The notes under the pieces were generated by a model. It did no database searches and was not told the DNA's origin. It worked only from the letters and a program-made list of their open reading frames with translations. DNA of 64,000 nucleotides from Omphiscola glabra (taxonomy: Eukaryota > Mollusca > Gastropoda > Lymnaeidae). Numbering within the stretch: the stretch's first letter is position 1; every line of letters starts with the position of its first letter. The DNA is taken from positions 50,163,013 to 50,227,012 of the forward strand of contig OZ024794.1 in the NCBI GenBank assembly GCA_964017045.1. Reading direction: 5' to 3'. Made by a program: the position numbers and the translations under genes. This document shows, one piece after another, positions 35,375 to 47,924 of the stretch.

Positions 35375-37429
35375 ACGCAAAAGAGATGTTAATATTAAGG
35401 ATTTTAAAATAGTGTTGTTGTTTTTTGTGTGCTAGTATGCTCCATCTTCATTTTATGACCAACAAAATGTTAATGTACGTATCGGAATTATTCCTTCTTC
35501 AGTATTGAAAATTAAATAAAACGTTTAAGCAAATGATATCAATTAATGACGTACACATTTAGAAGTAACACAAGAAATAAATTGATCCATTGGAGATTTA
35601 AATACAACTTGCTTAACCGATATGTCACGTGGTTGAAATTCTTATTTATGGAAACCATCGTATCTGCGTATATTGACAAAACTGTAGCTTGAAACAACAT
35701 TAAATTCTTAACTTGAATGGAGCCATCGCCCAATTGTTGAAATGTTTGTATGCATAAGTTGTAAATTTTATTTTGTTGAGCGAATTGAAGTGATAACATA
35801 TACAAAATTAATATACATATAGTTTACTTATAATATTACACATATATTTTACATATAACATTTCTGAATTAGCATCTGAATTATTAAAACAATTTTTCTA
35901 AATTGAATGTTAAAACTTTTTTTTCCAGTTGTGTTCCACGAAGGAATGTGCTGCTAGATGGGGGTTCTGGTAAATAATTTCTACAGCGTGCCTGCCGGCT
36001 GATTATTTAACAAAATATCTGATTGCATGCAATCATGACACATCTGTGAAACTAGTGAAGATAAAAAAACAAGTGAGTTCAACCCTTTTAAATCACGCGG
36101 GATAAAGGACATTTTGTTCAGCATCTTTATTACTATTGTTATTATTGTTATTATTATTATTGTTATTTTAAATTAAAGTATTCCTATCGCGTAACCATGA
36201 CATGTCCTGTCCGTCTAGATGCAGGATTGATTGGTTCAAAAATTCAGAGAAATTTTCAATGAGATTTTGATGGGAAGTGCAAAGAGCAGTCGTAGGTGTC
36301 AATGTTTTTATGTAAAAAAATCCATTAACACTGATATTGAGAGGAATTATTGTTTCAAACCCGCCTCCCCTGCCACCAAAACACACACACACACACACAC
36401 ACACACTCCCTACCGCTCCCCCAAAGATCTGGAATGCATTTTTGCTCCCCTAAACTACAATCATTTTTTTCTATAAATATGACCTTAAATTATCAAATCT
36501 AAATTATCACTAATAAAATCATTATTGTAAGTATAAGAGTTCATTGACGGCTGATTTCTAAGCTAGAGAAATACTTTAGATGTCATGTGTTTCTAAATAG
36601 TTTATTGTATGACATTCACTACCACTTTTCGTGCTACTAAACTAAAAATTAAATTTCTCAAAAAATTTTGAAAACTTCATCTTAAATTTACAACAAAACC
36701 TCTATTTACTATTTTAAATATATTTTATATTAACAGATTTTGATATACTGATATCTTCATTAAAAAATTAACTTGACTTTGTCATTGTTATCTATTATAT
36801 TTATTATTATTTGAAAATCGGGAAAACAATGACTTCTCTTTTCTAAAGAAGACTTTCTTAACCGTTTTTCATGCCGGCAACAGCCTTGAGTGTCTTTTCT
36901 ACAGAAAGTTATTAATCTTATATCAATATACACCAACTTTACCGTTCGCAAAGTAAAAAAATATAATGTTTTTTTTATTTTTTCAAATAAAATATTAAAC
37001 CATCTCTATTTTGAAAATCCATTTTTCACTTGTGTAAAATGATTGGGTTTTGATACTCATGGGAATACTTATGTAAATGTCCCTACGTTTTGTTAACGTC
37101 ATTGCTTTTCTTAATTTGTAAACATATGTTTATTTGTAAAATGAGAATATTGCATCTATTTTTCACAACTGTAATATCATTGGCTTTAAAGATACTATCA
37201 TCCAAGTAAAAATTTACACACCCTATTTTCTAACCCCGCTATGTATATACCTTAGAAGGTTAATTATTTATTAAATGTATTAATTTATTCTGAGGCTTAT
37301 CTTGTGCTGCTTGAGGCAAAATGAAAGTGCCGTATTAACCACCCTCCCCAAGAGTTTTTAAAAATTTAATAAAATCATCACGGTATTGTAACCCTCTTAC
37401 GCACGCAAAAACACATTTTTTGCATTTAA
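35375..37429. other. AT-rich sequence; ATT and AC microsatellites; one exon-like pair
   Basis: (TTATTG)n lies at 36125-36170 and (AC)n at 36381-36405. A 41-bp stretch at 35929-35969 sits between CTTTTTTTTCCAG and GTAAAT with two open frames, an unproven exon candidate. Nothing else is recognised. Confidence 0.4.
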
Positions 37430-37860
37430 TATGCTTTGTTCTTATTTGGTTCTGGTTCGGTACGTTGCTGCATCCATATACTGGCATATGTGCAACAGTT
37501 GGGGAAGCGATGTTGCCATTCTAACGGCTCCTAGCAGATGTCAGGGCAGCCTTGAAGTGTTCGATAGATGTCGAGTTCACGGCGGAATTGTCCATGTGGT
37601 TCCAAGCGATTATTGTGCGTGGAAAGAATGGTTGTTTATGTTGCACTGTGTTACTCCGAGGCACACTGAAGCATTTGCTATTGTTGCGGGTGTAATTTCT
37701 CATGGGGTTGTCAGAGGTTAAGTCAGTTTTTAGTGAGTGTTTGGCTCCAATTAATCGACCCGGCTTTTGTTGGGTGAGATAATTGTAGTGCTGGGATTGC
37801 CGGCATTAGCCCCATGACCACTTTATATAAGAATGTTGAGTGATAAGTGCATTAGTGAAT
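37430..37860 (-). mobile_element. CR1/L2-like LINE 3' end
   Basis: The minus frame 37521-37703 reads RNYTRNNSKCFSVPRSNT and FFPRTIIAWNHMDNSAV, ending in HFKAALTSARSR. FFPRTI.AWN is the hallmark of the extreme C-terminus of CR1/L2-like ORF2 proteins. Upstream, the matching sequence PGRLIGAKHSLKTDLTSDNP is readable, then the frame is lost in stops and shifts before 37800. A 90-bp 3' UTR follows to about 37430. Confidence 0.8.
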
Positions 37861-38750
37861 GCTATTTGGCTATGGATTTTAGATGCACTGATTGAATTAG
37901 ACGGCATTTTCTTATTAAAAGGGTATAATTTAAAGTTTAAGCTTTGATTAATTTATAAATTCAATGAAAGTATATTTTTTGGAATGATTGAAAAAATTAA
38001 AACTTATTTAATGTTAAAAATTCAAAGCTGTTTGTTCGTGTTTTTATTAAAAATTTAAAAAGATATCAATTATTAATTTTACTTTTGAGATGGGAAAATA
38101 CATTACCAGTTTTGTCACGTGCCGTAATTAAATCAAAGAAATTTAAAACTTTGGCTAAAAATGCAATGCTCGCTATGGCGTCATTTGCGTATTTATTTAG
38201 GTCAAAGTAATTTTCTTTTTATTTCGCAATATTAACAATGCACTAAAACGAAATAAAAAATAAAACATTTTGGGTTTTACTAATAAACTTGATTACGATG
38301 TAATTCTTAGATCTTAATTTTAAAATTAAATTTCTTTTTCATAAATTTTAATTTCGGATAAAAATGCTTACAATAGTTCCCTAGTTGTTACTTTAAAGTA
38401 TTTATAATTTATAATTAAAATGTTTAAACTTTTACTAAAATAAAAGCGGATATATAATATTTTTTGCGCATTTACATTTATTCGATTTCCTAAAATAATA
38501 GAAAATGACTAATTGTTTGTAAGAGCCTAGCGCATTCTTATTTACATATTAGAAAATAGTTGAATGACTGATGTCAATAGTTACTCCCCTTGTTTTTTGT
38601 TGTTGTTGTTGTTTTTTTTTTGCATGTTTGACATTTTTGACAGTCTGCCTTTTTATTACGAAGGTTAGGTATTATTAATAATCAGAACTATAGGTAACTA
38701 TCAAAATTCAATAAAAGATGGGCTTAACGTCTCTTTTAGGGAATAGTATT
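37861..38750. other. Very AT-rich sequence
   Basis: A and T runs dominate. A GTTGTTGTTGTT repeat lies near 38597. No gene or transposon end is seen. Confidence 0.5.
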
Positions 38751-38758
38751 CTCTATGT

Positions 38759-38957
38759 GAGCGGTTTTCAATCTGTGGGTCGCGACCCCTTTGGGGGGTC
38801 GCACGACCCTTTCTCGGGGGTCACCTAAGACCATCTGAAAAAACATACACTCTACAGTTATAAAGTAGCAACGAAAATAATTATGTGGCTGGGGGGTCGC
38901 CACAACATGAGGAACTGTGTGAAAAGGTCCCGGCGTTAGGAATGTTGAGAACCACTG
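38759..38957 (+). mobile_element. SPIN-like miniature hAT element, copy 1
   Basis: The left end GAGCGGTTTTCAATCTGTGG and right end GTTGAGAACCACTG match SPIN-type termini. The interior has the diagnostic order GGGTCGCGACCCC, GACCATCTGAAAA, AAGTAGCAACGAAAATAATT and CACAACATGAGGAACTGT. CTCTATGT flanks both sides (38751-38758, 38958-38965), an exact 8-bp duplication of the Buster type nnnTAnnn. The size (199 bp) fits non-autonomous SPIN copies. Confidence 0.9.
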
Positions 38958-39218
38958 CTCTATGTGAAACGAGAGACCAGTTTCTGTTGTTTTTTTTTCC
39001 AAATAAACAATATTATTTTTACTATTTAAAAAGCAATTAAACATTGAATTTATTAATCTTCCATAAAATTTAAAAGTAAAAAAAAAATCATATTTTAAAA
39101 ATTATTTACTTTAATATATTTTTAAGACATTCTGTAATTATCAGTGTTATAAATTATTAATATGATTGCGATGTGCTGAATTTGAAGTCCATTGAAATAA
39201 ATTTGAGAACTGCTGAAA

Positions 39219-39237
39219 TATATATATATATATACTT

Positions 39238-39273
<36 letters not shown>

Positions 39274-39310
39274 GAGAGAGAGAGAGAGACAGAGAGAGAC
39301 AGCGAGTGAG
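39219..39310. repeat. Compound microsatellite (TA)n, (TG)n, (GA)n
   Basis: TATATATA, then about 14 TG dinucleotides, then GAGAGA runs. It gives spurious signal-peptide-like ORFs on the minus strand. Confidence 0.9.
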
Positions 39311-39426
39311 AGGGAAATATAGTTTGTAGCGCAACAAGACCCCCATGGATATATTAACCTGTCAGGCGAAGACAAACGACACGTCCATTTTTAAATGTAA
39401 CCAAGCGAAAGTTATTACACGTTTCT

Positions 39427-39705
39427 TGGCACGACCTTTCCTGTGTCTGGCATCTTTTGGCACGACCTTTCCTGTGTTTGGCATCTTTTGGCACGACCTT
39501 TCCTGTGTCTGGCATCGTTTGGCACGACCTTTCCTGTGTCTGGCATCTTTTGGCACGACCTTTCCTGTGTCTGGCATCTTTTGGCACGACCTTTCCTGTG
39601 TCTGGCATCTTTTGGCACGACCTTTCCTGTGTATGGCATCTTTTGGCACGACCTTTCCTGTGTCTGGCATCTTTTGGCACGACCTTTCCTGTGTCTGGCA
39701 TCTTT
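39427..39705. repeat. Minisatellite, 31-bp unit x9
   Basis: GGCACGACCTTTCCTGTGTC plus TGGCATCTTTT, with GGCACG at 39428, 39459 and every 31 bp after. 31 is not divisible by three, so all frames cycle through the same 31-codon peptide. Six overlapping ORFs of 89-163 residues arise from this array alone. Confidence 0.95.
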
Positions 39706-40104
39706 TTTTTTTGTATCACCTTCTGAGCTATCAAACACCGTCACCAGTTCATAAATTATCTTTGTGGAAACCTGCAACGCATTTCATCAATGAGTTGTGT
39801 GCACCAATTGTTATTTTAATCTCCCCGAGAACGTAACCTTAATACTTCCATCATTCATACCTATCTTCTATCGCTCCAAGCCGCCCATCCTTGTCTTCAC
39901 GCAAACTTTGGATTACCACAAGTTAAGATATAATAATCCAGTGTCGCGGGGCTTAATAATATGCTCATGTGGGACACGCAGAATTTTAACTCAAATTCCA
40001 TACACACACAACGAAATATTTCCTTATGTTGACCTAAGCTCAGAAAACATGTCTATAGCATCGGTTAATCCTTGAATGGGAAATGTTACAAGATAATAAA
40101 TGAA

Positions 40105-40555
40105 GGACTGCGTTCAAACTGTGTGACGGTAATAGAAGACCGAGGTATGTGGAGGCTTAAGATGGAAAGACAGGACAATAGAAGGACAGGGTGTGTGGAG
40201 GTTTGAGATAGAAAGACGGGGCAATAGAAGACCAAGGTAAGTGGGAGCTTGAGATAGAAAGACGGGGCAGTAGAAGACAAATGTAAGTAGGAGCTTGAGA
40301 TAGAAAGACAGGGAAATAGAAGACCAAGGTATGTGGAGGTTTGATATAGAAAGACAGGGTAATAGAAGACCAAGGTATGTGGAGGTTTGAGATAGAAAGA
40401 CAGGGCAATAGAAGACCAAGGTAAGTGGGAGCTTGAGATAGAAAAACAGGGCAATAGAAGACCAAGGTATGTGGAGGTTTGAGATAGAAAGACAGGGCAA
40501 TAGAAGACCAAGGTATGTGGAGGTTTGAGATAGAAAGACAGGGAAATAGAAGAAG
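40105..40555. repeat. Minisatellite, 46-bp unit x10
   Basis: Units of AGACCAAGGTATGTGGAGG, TTTGAGATAGAAAGACAGGG and CAATAGA; AGACCAAGG is at 40321 and 40367. Two sub-types (GTATGTGGAGGTTTGAG and GTAAGTGGGAGCTTGAG) are interspersed. The minus-strand ORFs are by-products. Confidence 0.95.
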
Positions 40556-40559
40556 AATG

Positions 40560-42630
40560 ATACTTGTTCTTTCATGGGTTTTACTGCTTATATTTACGCT
40601 TCAACTCACCCCATTTTTAAAACTTTCTTTCTATTGTTGTTTCTTCATTTGTCCTGTTTGCTGAGAAAGGTTCTCTTCTGAATGTCCCGTCTTTCCATTT
40701 CAAACTTTCCACATACCTGGTTCTTTTATTTACCTCTTTCTGTTTTAAACTTTCACATACCTTGTTTTTCTATTTCTTTGAAATGCTAAAAAAAAGTTGA
40801 GTATACTTGTTAAAGGTTATATTGCATTCAAATATACTGTACTTATATTTGCTGATATAATGATATCGATTGTTGAAAGTAATAGTTATGATAATACATT
40901 TTATAGACTCCTCTCCAATTCTATTTAAGAAATTCTCAAACTATTCAATCATGGTGTCCTAAGATATTGCCACTCAAAGAATATTTCCAGTGTTTTCTAC
41001 TAAGAGCATAACAAGTCTGTTGTGGAAACGTAACAATACATCGGGGTGGAGGGGATGTGGGGAGCATATTTTTGGAACTCTGCATCCTACCGACCACTAA
41101 TGTTAGCACTTTGATATTCGACTTAAACACGGGCTGAGGCTATGTCAAAGATCAGGATTTGATTCGACTACTTTTTTAAGTGCCGCGCCGCAGACATTCA
41201 GGAATCTTGCTACCTTGTATTCGCATATTTAGTGCGTTTAGTGCGTTTAGTGTGTTTAATTTGATTACATGTAAGTGCCCAGAGAATTATACCATGACGT
41301 CTTTGACCGATCAACATTTTTTTAAACGATATTTGCACGCCCCAGTAATTATGTTGGTTCGCTGCAACTACTTAAAAGTGTCTCATATGTTATGGTTTTT
41401 TCTTTGACGTATGCAATCATCACGTAGAATGCTCCTAGAGCCACATCCCCTCTCAACCCACGCCGAACAACCACACATCACTTGACCAATTACTTTTTAT
41501 GCAGAAAAAGAACTTAATAACAGATCCAACCACATACGATGTGCTGTCAACGTAAAGAGAAAGAGTTGGGTTGGGGGGGGGGGGTAAATAGGAAGGGGTT
41601 GTGTGGCAGAGCGTTTGAGGGTCTGTCTGATATTGGAAAGTCTGCAGTGTCGGCACGTCACACGAACAATCAATAGCGTTATTTTATCGCCGGTGTCGGC
41701 TCCGTGTATAAATGAGAACTGAAAACCATTCAGTTGATTCAGATGTCGTTGCCTGAACTTTGTTGTCAAGCAAATGAATGGACGCAGGTTTCTGAACTCA
41801 CTATTCAATGGTTAATGGAAATTTTAAAAATGTCATGCTTTCAAAACAAATGAAACAATACTAATACCTTTTATTTTTTTCCAGTTACAAATTTCTAAAA
41901 ACTATTTTTTAGTATAATGTCCTGGTGTGACACAATCTGTGATACGAATGGGATGAAATTGCAATATTCAGATACTGAAATTTACATAAAGCAAAGCGAT
42001 TTTTTAAAAGGAGTTCTAAAAATAAATCCGACAATCCTTTTCTATCAAAGGAGTGTGTGTATATATTTTTTTTCTTTAATTACCTGACGCCTTTTATCTG
42101 TAAAATAGAAAGAAATAGATTTCTTTTTTTGAATACTTTTAGTTTACACATTGAAAATGTTAGAACATACAGACATAGCGCGTTAACATGCACATGATGG
42201 GATATGTGACTGAACCAGTGAAATGGAATATGATAATGATCGGGGGCGATAACTGATATGAGATGGGAAGCAACTGATGATGGCAGTTCCCGCAGTACAC
42301 ATGTCCATGCCTTCCATTTTTTTGAAACCAAAACTTGTACGTATTTAAAAAACCTGAGATGCTGTGAACTGTAAATCTCAACTTTCCTCTATCGATTAAA
42401 ACACTCCCCCAAAGAAAACGATAAATCCAACATTAGACTTAAAATTATATTTTCAATTATCCAAATGCTATCCAAATGGATTGTATCTCTTTTGGAGCGT
42501 CATATTTCATTCGATTTTTTTAGAAATTAGATTTTTAAAATATTATTTTAAAAAAAAAATTGGAATTTCATTTCGAAATGGATTGCTTAACAATTATTAC
42601 AGACTTACATCTATAAATACATGGGCTAAT
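40560..42630. other. AT-rich sequence without identified feature
   Basis: A G-run lies at 41572-41583. A short GTTTAGTGC triplication lies near 41233. The ORFs show no recognised motif. Confidence 0.45.
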
Positions 42631-42634
42631 ATAG

Positions 42635-43060
42635 AACTTGTTGTAGAAATTGATGAAGAACTTGATGTAGAACTAGATGTAGAACTTGTAGAAATTGATG
42701 AAGAACTTGATGTAGAACTTGTAGAAATTGATGAAGAACTTGATGTAGAACTAGATGTAGAGCTTGTTGTAGAAATTGATGAAGAACTTGATGTAGAACT
42801 TGATGTAGAACTTGATGAAGAACTTGATGTTGAACATGGTGTATAGCTTGGTATAGAACTTGATGTAGAGCTTGATGTAGGATTTGTTGTAAAAATGTAT
42901 GAAGAGCTTGATGAAGAACATAATGTAGAACTTAATGTACAACTTGATGTAGATCTAGATGTAGGATTTGCTGTAGAAATTGATGAAGAACTTGATGTAC
43001 ATCTTGTAGATATTAATAAAGAACTTGATGTAGAACCTGATGTAGAACTTGGTGTGTAAA
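42635..43060. repeat. Minisatellite of GATGTAGAACTT units
   Basis: Twelve-base units GAACTTGATGTA and variants (GATGAAGAACTT, GTAGAAATT) form larger irregular blocks. 12 is a multiple of three, so one plus frame encodes an acidic EELDVELD repeat and one minus frame a serine/threonine-rich repeat. These look protein-like but follow from the unit. Confidence 0.9.
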
Positions 43061-43324
43061 TGAGATGAACATTCATGACAATTTAACACAGCGGGGATTA
43101 AAAACCCCATCTTAATATATTTAGATTTACACATTAGATATTGACTTGAGCATCCTAAAAATAGTTCTCTAATCTATATTAACTGATTCCAAATAATAAA
43201 GGATTTTTTTATATGTCATATGTGTAATTACTCTAATTTAAATTCATTCATTCATTAAAGGGAAAATAATTTTTTAAATCTTCTTGTTTGGTAACATTCA
43301 ATTTTTAAAGACTACAGTTAAAAT

Positions 43325-43965
43325 ATAATCGGTCTAGTGGACGGTCTAGTGGACGGTCTTGTGGACGGTCTGGTGTACGGTCTAGTATATGTACAAGTGG
43401 ACGGTCTAGTGCAGGGGTGGGCAAACTTTTTGTGCGGAGGGCCACATTGACAAAGGTAAAGCTCTTGGAGGGCAGCATGTATATTATGTCCAATTTTTAA
43501 ATATCGATAAACATTTCCCTATATTAAAATCGGTAGTTTCGCATTTTAGCATTACATGACAAAGGTCAAGGACTGTTTAAAAAAATAGAAAATGAGAAAG
43601 AAAATTGATCAAAAATGTTTTAAAAATCATAACGGTGCATAAAATTCTGTAAAATTCAACAAAATAACTTAAAAACATAGTAATTTTTTAAAATTTCTAA
43701 ATGCCTTAGAGGGCCACATAATATCAGTTGCCGGGCCGCATTCGGCCCGCGGGCCGTAGTTTGCCCACCCCTGGTCTAGTGGGTGGTCGAGTAAACAGTC
43801 CTGTGTACGGTCTATGGTACGGTCTAGTATACGGTCTATTGGACTGTCTAGTATACGGGCTGATGTACGGTCAAGTGTACGGTATGGTGTACGGTCTACT
43901 GGATGGTCTGGTGTACGATCTAATGGATGGTCTGGTGTACAGTCTATTGTAGGTCTAATGTATCT
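43325..43965. repeat. Minisatellite of GTCTAGTGTACG units, split by a hAT element
   Basis: Copies of CGGTCTAGTGGA and CGGTCTGGTGTA lie at 43325-43411 and resume at 43774-43965. The interruption is the element at 43412-43773. Confidence 0.9.
43412..43773. mobile_element. Non-autonomous hAT element with CAGGGGTGGGCAAACT ends
   Basis: The left end CAGGGGTGGGCAAACT is mirrored exactly by AGTTTGCCCACCCCTG. Subterminal GGAGGGCCACAT and GAGGGCCACAT plus GGCCCGCGGGCC are seen. GTCTAGTG flanks both sides (43404-43411, 43774-43781) and fits the Buster consensus nnnTAnnn. The host array itself contains this octamer, which weakens but does not remove the duplication evidence. Confidence 0.88.
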
Positions 43966-44009
43966 TATAATTTAATAACCAACAGAAGTAAATCGGTAGA
44001 TTTTTTAAC

Positions 44010-44840
44010 AGTAGCAGCAAGAAAATCACTACCATATAGGGTGTCACTACTATATAATGCTGTCACTACTATACAGGGTTGTCACTACTATATAGGGTTG
44101 TCACTACTATACAGGGTTGTCACTACTATATGGGGTTGTCACTGTCATATAGGTTGCCACTACTATACAGGGTTGTCACTACTATATAGGGTTGTCACTA
44201 CTATACAGGGTTGTCTTTTCTATATGGGGTTCTCACTACTATATGGGCTTGTCACTACCATATAGGGTTGTCACTACTATATGGGGTTGTTACTACCATA
44301 TGAGGTTTTCACTACCATATGGGTTGAAATTACTATATGGCGTTGTCAATACTACATGGAGCTGTCACTACAATTTAGGGTTGTCACTTCAATATGGGTT
44401 TTTCACTGTCAATAGGAATTTCACTTCTATACAGGGTTGTCACTACTACATGGGCTGTCAATACCATATTTGGTTGTCACTACCATATGGGGTTGTCACT
44501 ACTATATGGGTTGTCACTACTACATGGGGCTGTCACTACCATATAGGGTTGTAACTACTATATTGGGTTGTTTCATATGTTATTATTATATTTTTTCATA
44601 TGTCACTGCTATATGGCGTTGTCACTACTGTAAGGGGTTGTTTCAGATGTCACTAATATATGTGCTATTTCAGATGTCACTACTATATGACGTTGTTTCA
44701 TATGTCACTACTATCTTGGGTTGTGTCAGATGTCACTAATATATGTGCTATTTCAGATGTCACTACTATATGACGTTGTTTCAGATGTCACTACTATGTG
44801 GGGTTGCTTCAGATGTCAGTACTATATGAGTTGTCTGGTG
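44010..44840. repeat. Minisatellite, about 19-bp unit, diverging rightward
   Basis: About 40 copies of GTTGTCACTACTATATAGG. The left part is regular and alternates TATATAGG with TATACAGG. From 44560 units become longer and contain TTTCAGATGTCACTACTATA. The gradient suggests expansion at the left end and decay on the right. Confidence 0.95.
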
Positions 44841-45064
44841 AAATGATAAATTCCCCACGACTTGAGAAGAACGCTCCCGCCCCCTCGGTTTCACCATTTA
44901 TGCCCCTCATGCCTCTGACACCTCTTAAATCTGGCTCACAGCTACAACAGATTGTCAAGCCCTGTTTGAAACTATAGTCCTATTAGTTTGCGTTACTATC
45001 AGGTATAGAATCAGGGTGCCGTTATTCCCGTTGTCATTATATACATATTGCATTCAAAGGTCTC

Positions 45065-45235
45065 CCAGGTGGACGGGACTCGTTAGCCTCGGATAGGCAA
45101 CTTATTCACGAGAAGGGGAAAAAACTCTGAACTCAAAACCCAGAGATGGCATCCCGTAGGGAGATAGCATTGACACAATGAAAAAAAATCCGGCAACTAC
45201 TGCGACGCTGCTGGTACCGAGCTGTATCATCCCCA
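45065..45235 (+). mobile_element. Dispersed repeat family D3, copy B
   Basis: GGACGGGACTCGTTAG, ACTCTGAACTCAAAACCCAG, AGATGGCATCCCGTAGG and GACACAATGAA align in order with 28200-28310. It directly precedes the LTR-like segment. Confidence 0.6.
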
Positions 45236-45320
45236 TACGACGTTATCTGGGTGCGATTTCGCTGTCTAGAGAACCAGTTTATCATCCTAAAGAAAAATCC
45301 CTGTCCTCATGATTTCGTCT

Positions 45321-45688
45321 TGTTACATTGTGACGGGCGGTTGCCAGATTCGAGTGTTTAACTTAAACGGTATTCATAAATCTTGCTTAAAGTAAACATT
45401 TTGAGCCTACTGTTGTAAACTGGATCTGTTATGAACGTTTGGTAGGGTGAGTTGTTGATCGTGAGAGTGTTTTGTGAGTGTTGATCGTGAGGTCAGAGCG
45501 TGAAGTTGGTTCGTGTTGCGCTTTAGTGTATGCTGCGTGTTTGTGTGTAAAGATATTAAAGGGAGTGTGTGAAATGATCGTGGGTTAGTTGAGAGGGAGT
45601 TGAGTAGAGCCAGGAGTTAGTTTGAGATTAATAGATAGAAGTGAGATCGTCGAGAATAGTGGAGACGAGAGTAAGAAAGGCCGTAACA
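45321..45688 (+). mobile_element. Probable LTR-retrotransposon LTR
   Basis: The segment starts TGTTACATTG and ends GGCCGTAACA, giving TGTTAC/GTAACA inverted ends as in LTRs. Immediately downstream TTTGTGACCCCTAGAC resembles a TGGTGACCCC primer-binding site. No gag, pol or second LTR is found in the window, so this would be an isolated 5' LTR. Confidence 0.5.
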
Positions 45689-45689
45689 T

Positions 45690-45705
45690 TTGTGACCCCT
45701 AGACA
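45690..45705 (+). other. Degraded primer-binding-site-like sequence
   Basis: TTGTGACCCCTAGACA begins one base after the LTR end. It differs by one base from the TGGTGACCCC typical of Gypsy-type elements. The interpretation depends on the LTR call. Confidence 0.35.
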
Positions 45706-45839
45706 ACGAAAGAAGCCCGCAGCACCCACCTACTCCATAAGAAACCTCACAAAAACTTTCACATTCTAAACAATTTCCGAAAGGCGTTCCTTGGGGGTAG
45801 GGATGGGGGGACAAGTGGCCTACCCTACTCTCCTTTTAA

Positions 45840-46525
45840 ATGTATTACAAATGCGATTAAATATTTATAAACAATAACTTTATTATCTTATCTTACGCAT
45901 GAGAGTTACATTTCTTCCAATCCCCTGCCCTCAATAGCCATGAAACAGATGGAATTACAGTGGGGAATAAGTTGATTTGTTGGATATCTGCTATACCTTT
46001 ATATTGTTTGTGTGATCTGTTTCTTCGTTTTAAATACTACCCTTTACATTCATGAAGATTTATTTTATTTGATCTTGGGGAAAAAGCAGACAACTATACC
46101 CATTCCAAAATAAAGTGCGTGCTAAAATCTCCTTATCCGACAAAATCACAACCTCGAGGGTTTAAGTTTCAATTAAATATCAGCACAAAAAAATTAATTA
46201 ATTAATCTCGGGTTTTAATTGAAAAAAACCTAATCTGGGTTTTTTTATGTCATGTAATTATTATATATTTTTAAAAGAAATAAATTTAACAATTTATATC
46301 AAAGATAGAATTTTTTATAAATATTAAGGCAGTGGATGAGTTATTGGTTTCTGTGATCAAATAAAAGAAATTCACAGTTAAAACATCAATGTGCGGTTGT
46401 CTAATTGCATATTGTTAATCATGTATTCCTTCCCCTGTTTGTATTAGTGACCGTGTCAGCAACCGATAAACTTATGGGAGAAGTGAGTTACAAAAATAAT
46501 TGACTGTCTTCCACTGCTGATGGTG
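45840..46525. other. AT-rich sequence with one exon-like pair
   Basis: At 46448-46482 a 35-bp stretch lies between TTCCCCTGTTTGTATTAG and GTGAGT with one open frame. No homology is recognised. The rest is AT-rich. Confidence 0.35.
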
Positions 46526-46529
46526 GAAA

Positions 46530-46865
46530 TTATAGCTCCACCAGTTATGGCCATGAGCTCCACCAGTGCCTGTCGTGAGCTAAACAAGTGACATCCATGA
46601 GCTCCACCAGTTCTGGCCATGAGCTCCACCAGTGCAGTCATAAGCTCCACCAGTGCCATCCATGAGCTCCACCAGGGACATCCATGAGCTCCATTAGGGA
46701 CATCCATGAGCTCCACCAGTGCCATCGATGAGCTACACCAGTGCTAGCCATGGGCTCAAGTAGTGCCGGCCATGAGCTCCACCAGTGCTGGCCATAGGCT
46801 CAAGTAGTGCCATCCATGAGCTCCACCAGTGCCATCCATGAGCTCCACGAGTGCCTTCCATGAGA
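46530..46865. repeat. Minisatellite, 22-bp unit x15
   Basis: Units of CATGAGCTCCACCAGTGCCA(TC). A variant GGGCTCAAGTAGTGCC occurs twice (near 46750 and 46796), hinting at a local 50-bp higher-order duplication. Confidence 0.95.
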
Positions 46866-47089
46866 ATCAAAACATAACAAGAACAGAACCAGAACCAAAT
46901 CCACCAGTGCCGGCCAAGAGATCTGGTGTTTTAGAGTCAATGTCCATCAAGAGCTTTCAAAAGGACGGTCATTTCAAATACCATGCCTCATTTATTTAGA
47001 TAGAAACAAAAACAAAAAAACAAAAAAAACCTTCATGACAAGATCAGTGGGAATATTTCAAAAAGCCACATAATTCAATATTTCAACAA

Positions 47090-47572
47090 AGATCTCTTAC
47101 AAAGTCCCAAGAGTATACAACAACAAAGATCTCTTACAAAGACCAATGGGTATACAACAACAAAGATTTCGTACAAAGACCCATGGGTATACAACAACAA
47201 AGATCTCTTACAAAGACCAATGGGTATACAACAACAACAAAGATCTCTTACAAAGACCAATGGGTATACAACAACAAAGATCTCTTACAAAGACCAATGG
47301 GTATACAACAACAAATATCTCTTACAAAGACCAATGAATATACAACAACAAAGATCTTTTACAAAGACCAATGGGTATACAACAACAAAGATCTCTTACA
47401 AAGACCCAAGGTTATACAACAACAAAGATCTCTTACAAAGACCAATGGGTATACAACAACAAAGATCTCTTACAAAGACCCAAGGGTATACAACAACAAA
47501 GATCTCTTACAAAGACCAAAGGGTATACAACAACAAAGATCTATTACAAAGACCAATGGGTATACAATGCAT
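47090..47572. repeat. Minisatellite, 37-bp unit x13
   Basis: Units of TATACAACAACAAAGATCTC and TTACAAAGACCAATGGG. The period is not a multiple of three, so all plus frames stay open and give overlapping ORFs up to 139 residues. Confidence 0.95.
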
Positions 47573-47924
47573 TCAAATAAAAAAATAGGCGTACTCCACT
47601 GATTGACCCTGTCATTTAATTGTGACGTGTGCTTTAACTAAAATGCGAAAATGTCTTTTGTGCATTATGCACTCAACAGCTGAACTATTTTATTTATATT
47701 TTTCAGTTGTTTTTTTTTCTCTGAAAGTCTCAAGTTTCCAGTACTTTGCTTTTATTTTTGACGACTTGTGGTCTCACCACAAGTTTAGCCTTCATTAAAA
47801 TAGAAAATCATATGTTCTTTAAAATAAAAATGTCTTATCTGCCCTTTACGATTCAAGCGTGTATGAAAACTCTCGTTGAGTTACATGTTTCATTAAAATA
47901 AAATCTACACTTATCATTCTGATA

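Noticed and set aside
39345..39836. Family of overlapping ORFs up to 163 codons on both strands
   Set aside because: All derive from the 31-bp array, which has no stop in several frames.
42481..43076. Acidic EELDVELD-repeat ORF and opposite Ser/Thr-repeat ORF
   Set aside because: Both are translations of the 12-bp array; no unique N- or C-terminal domain.
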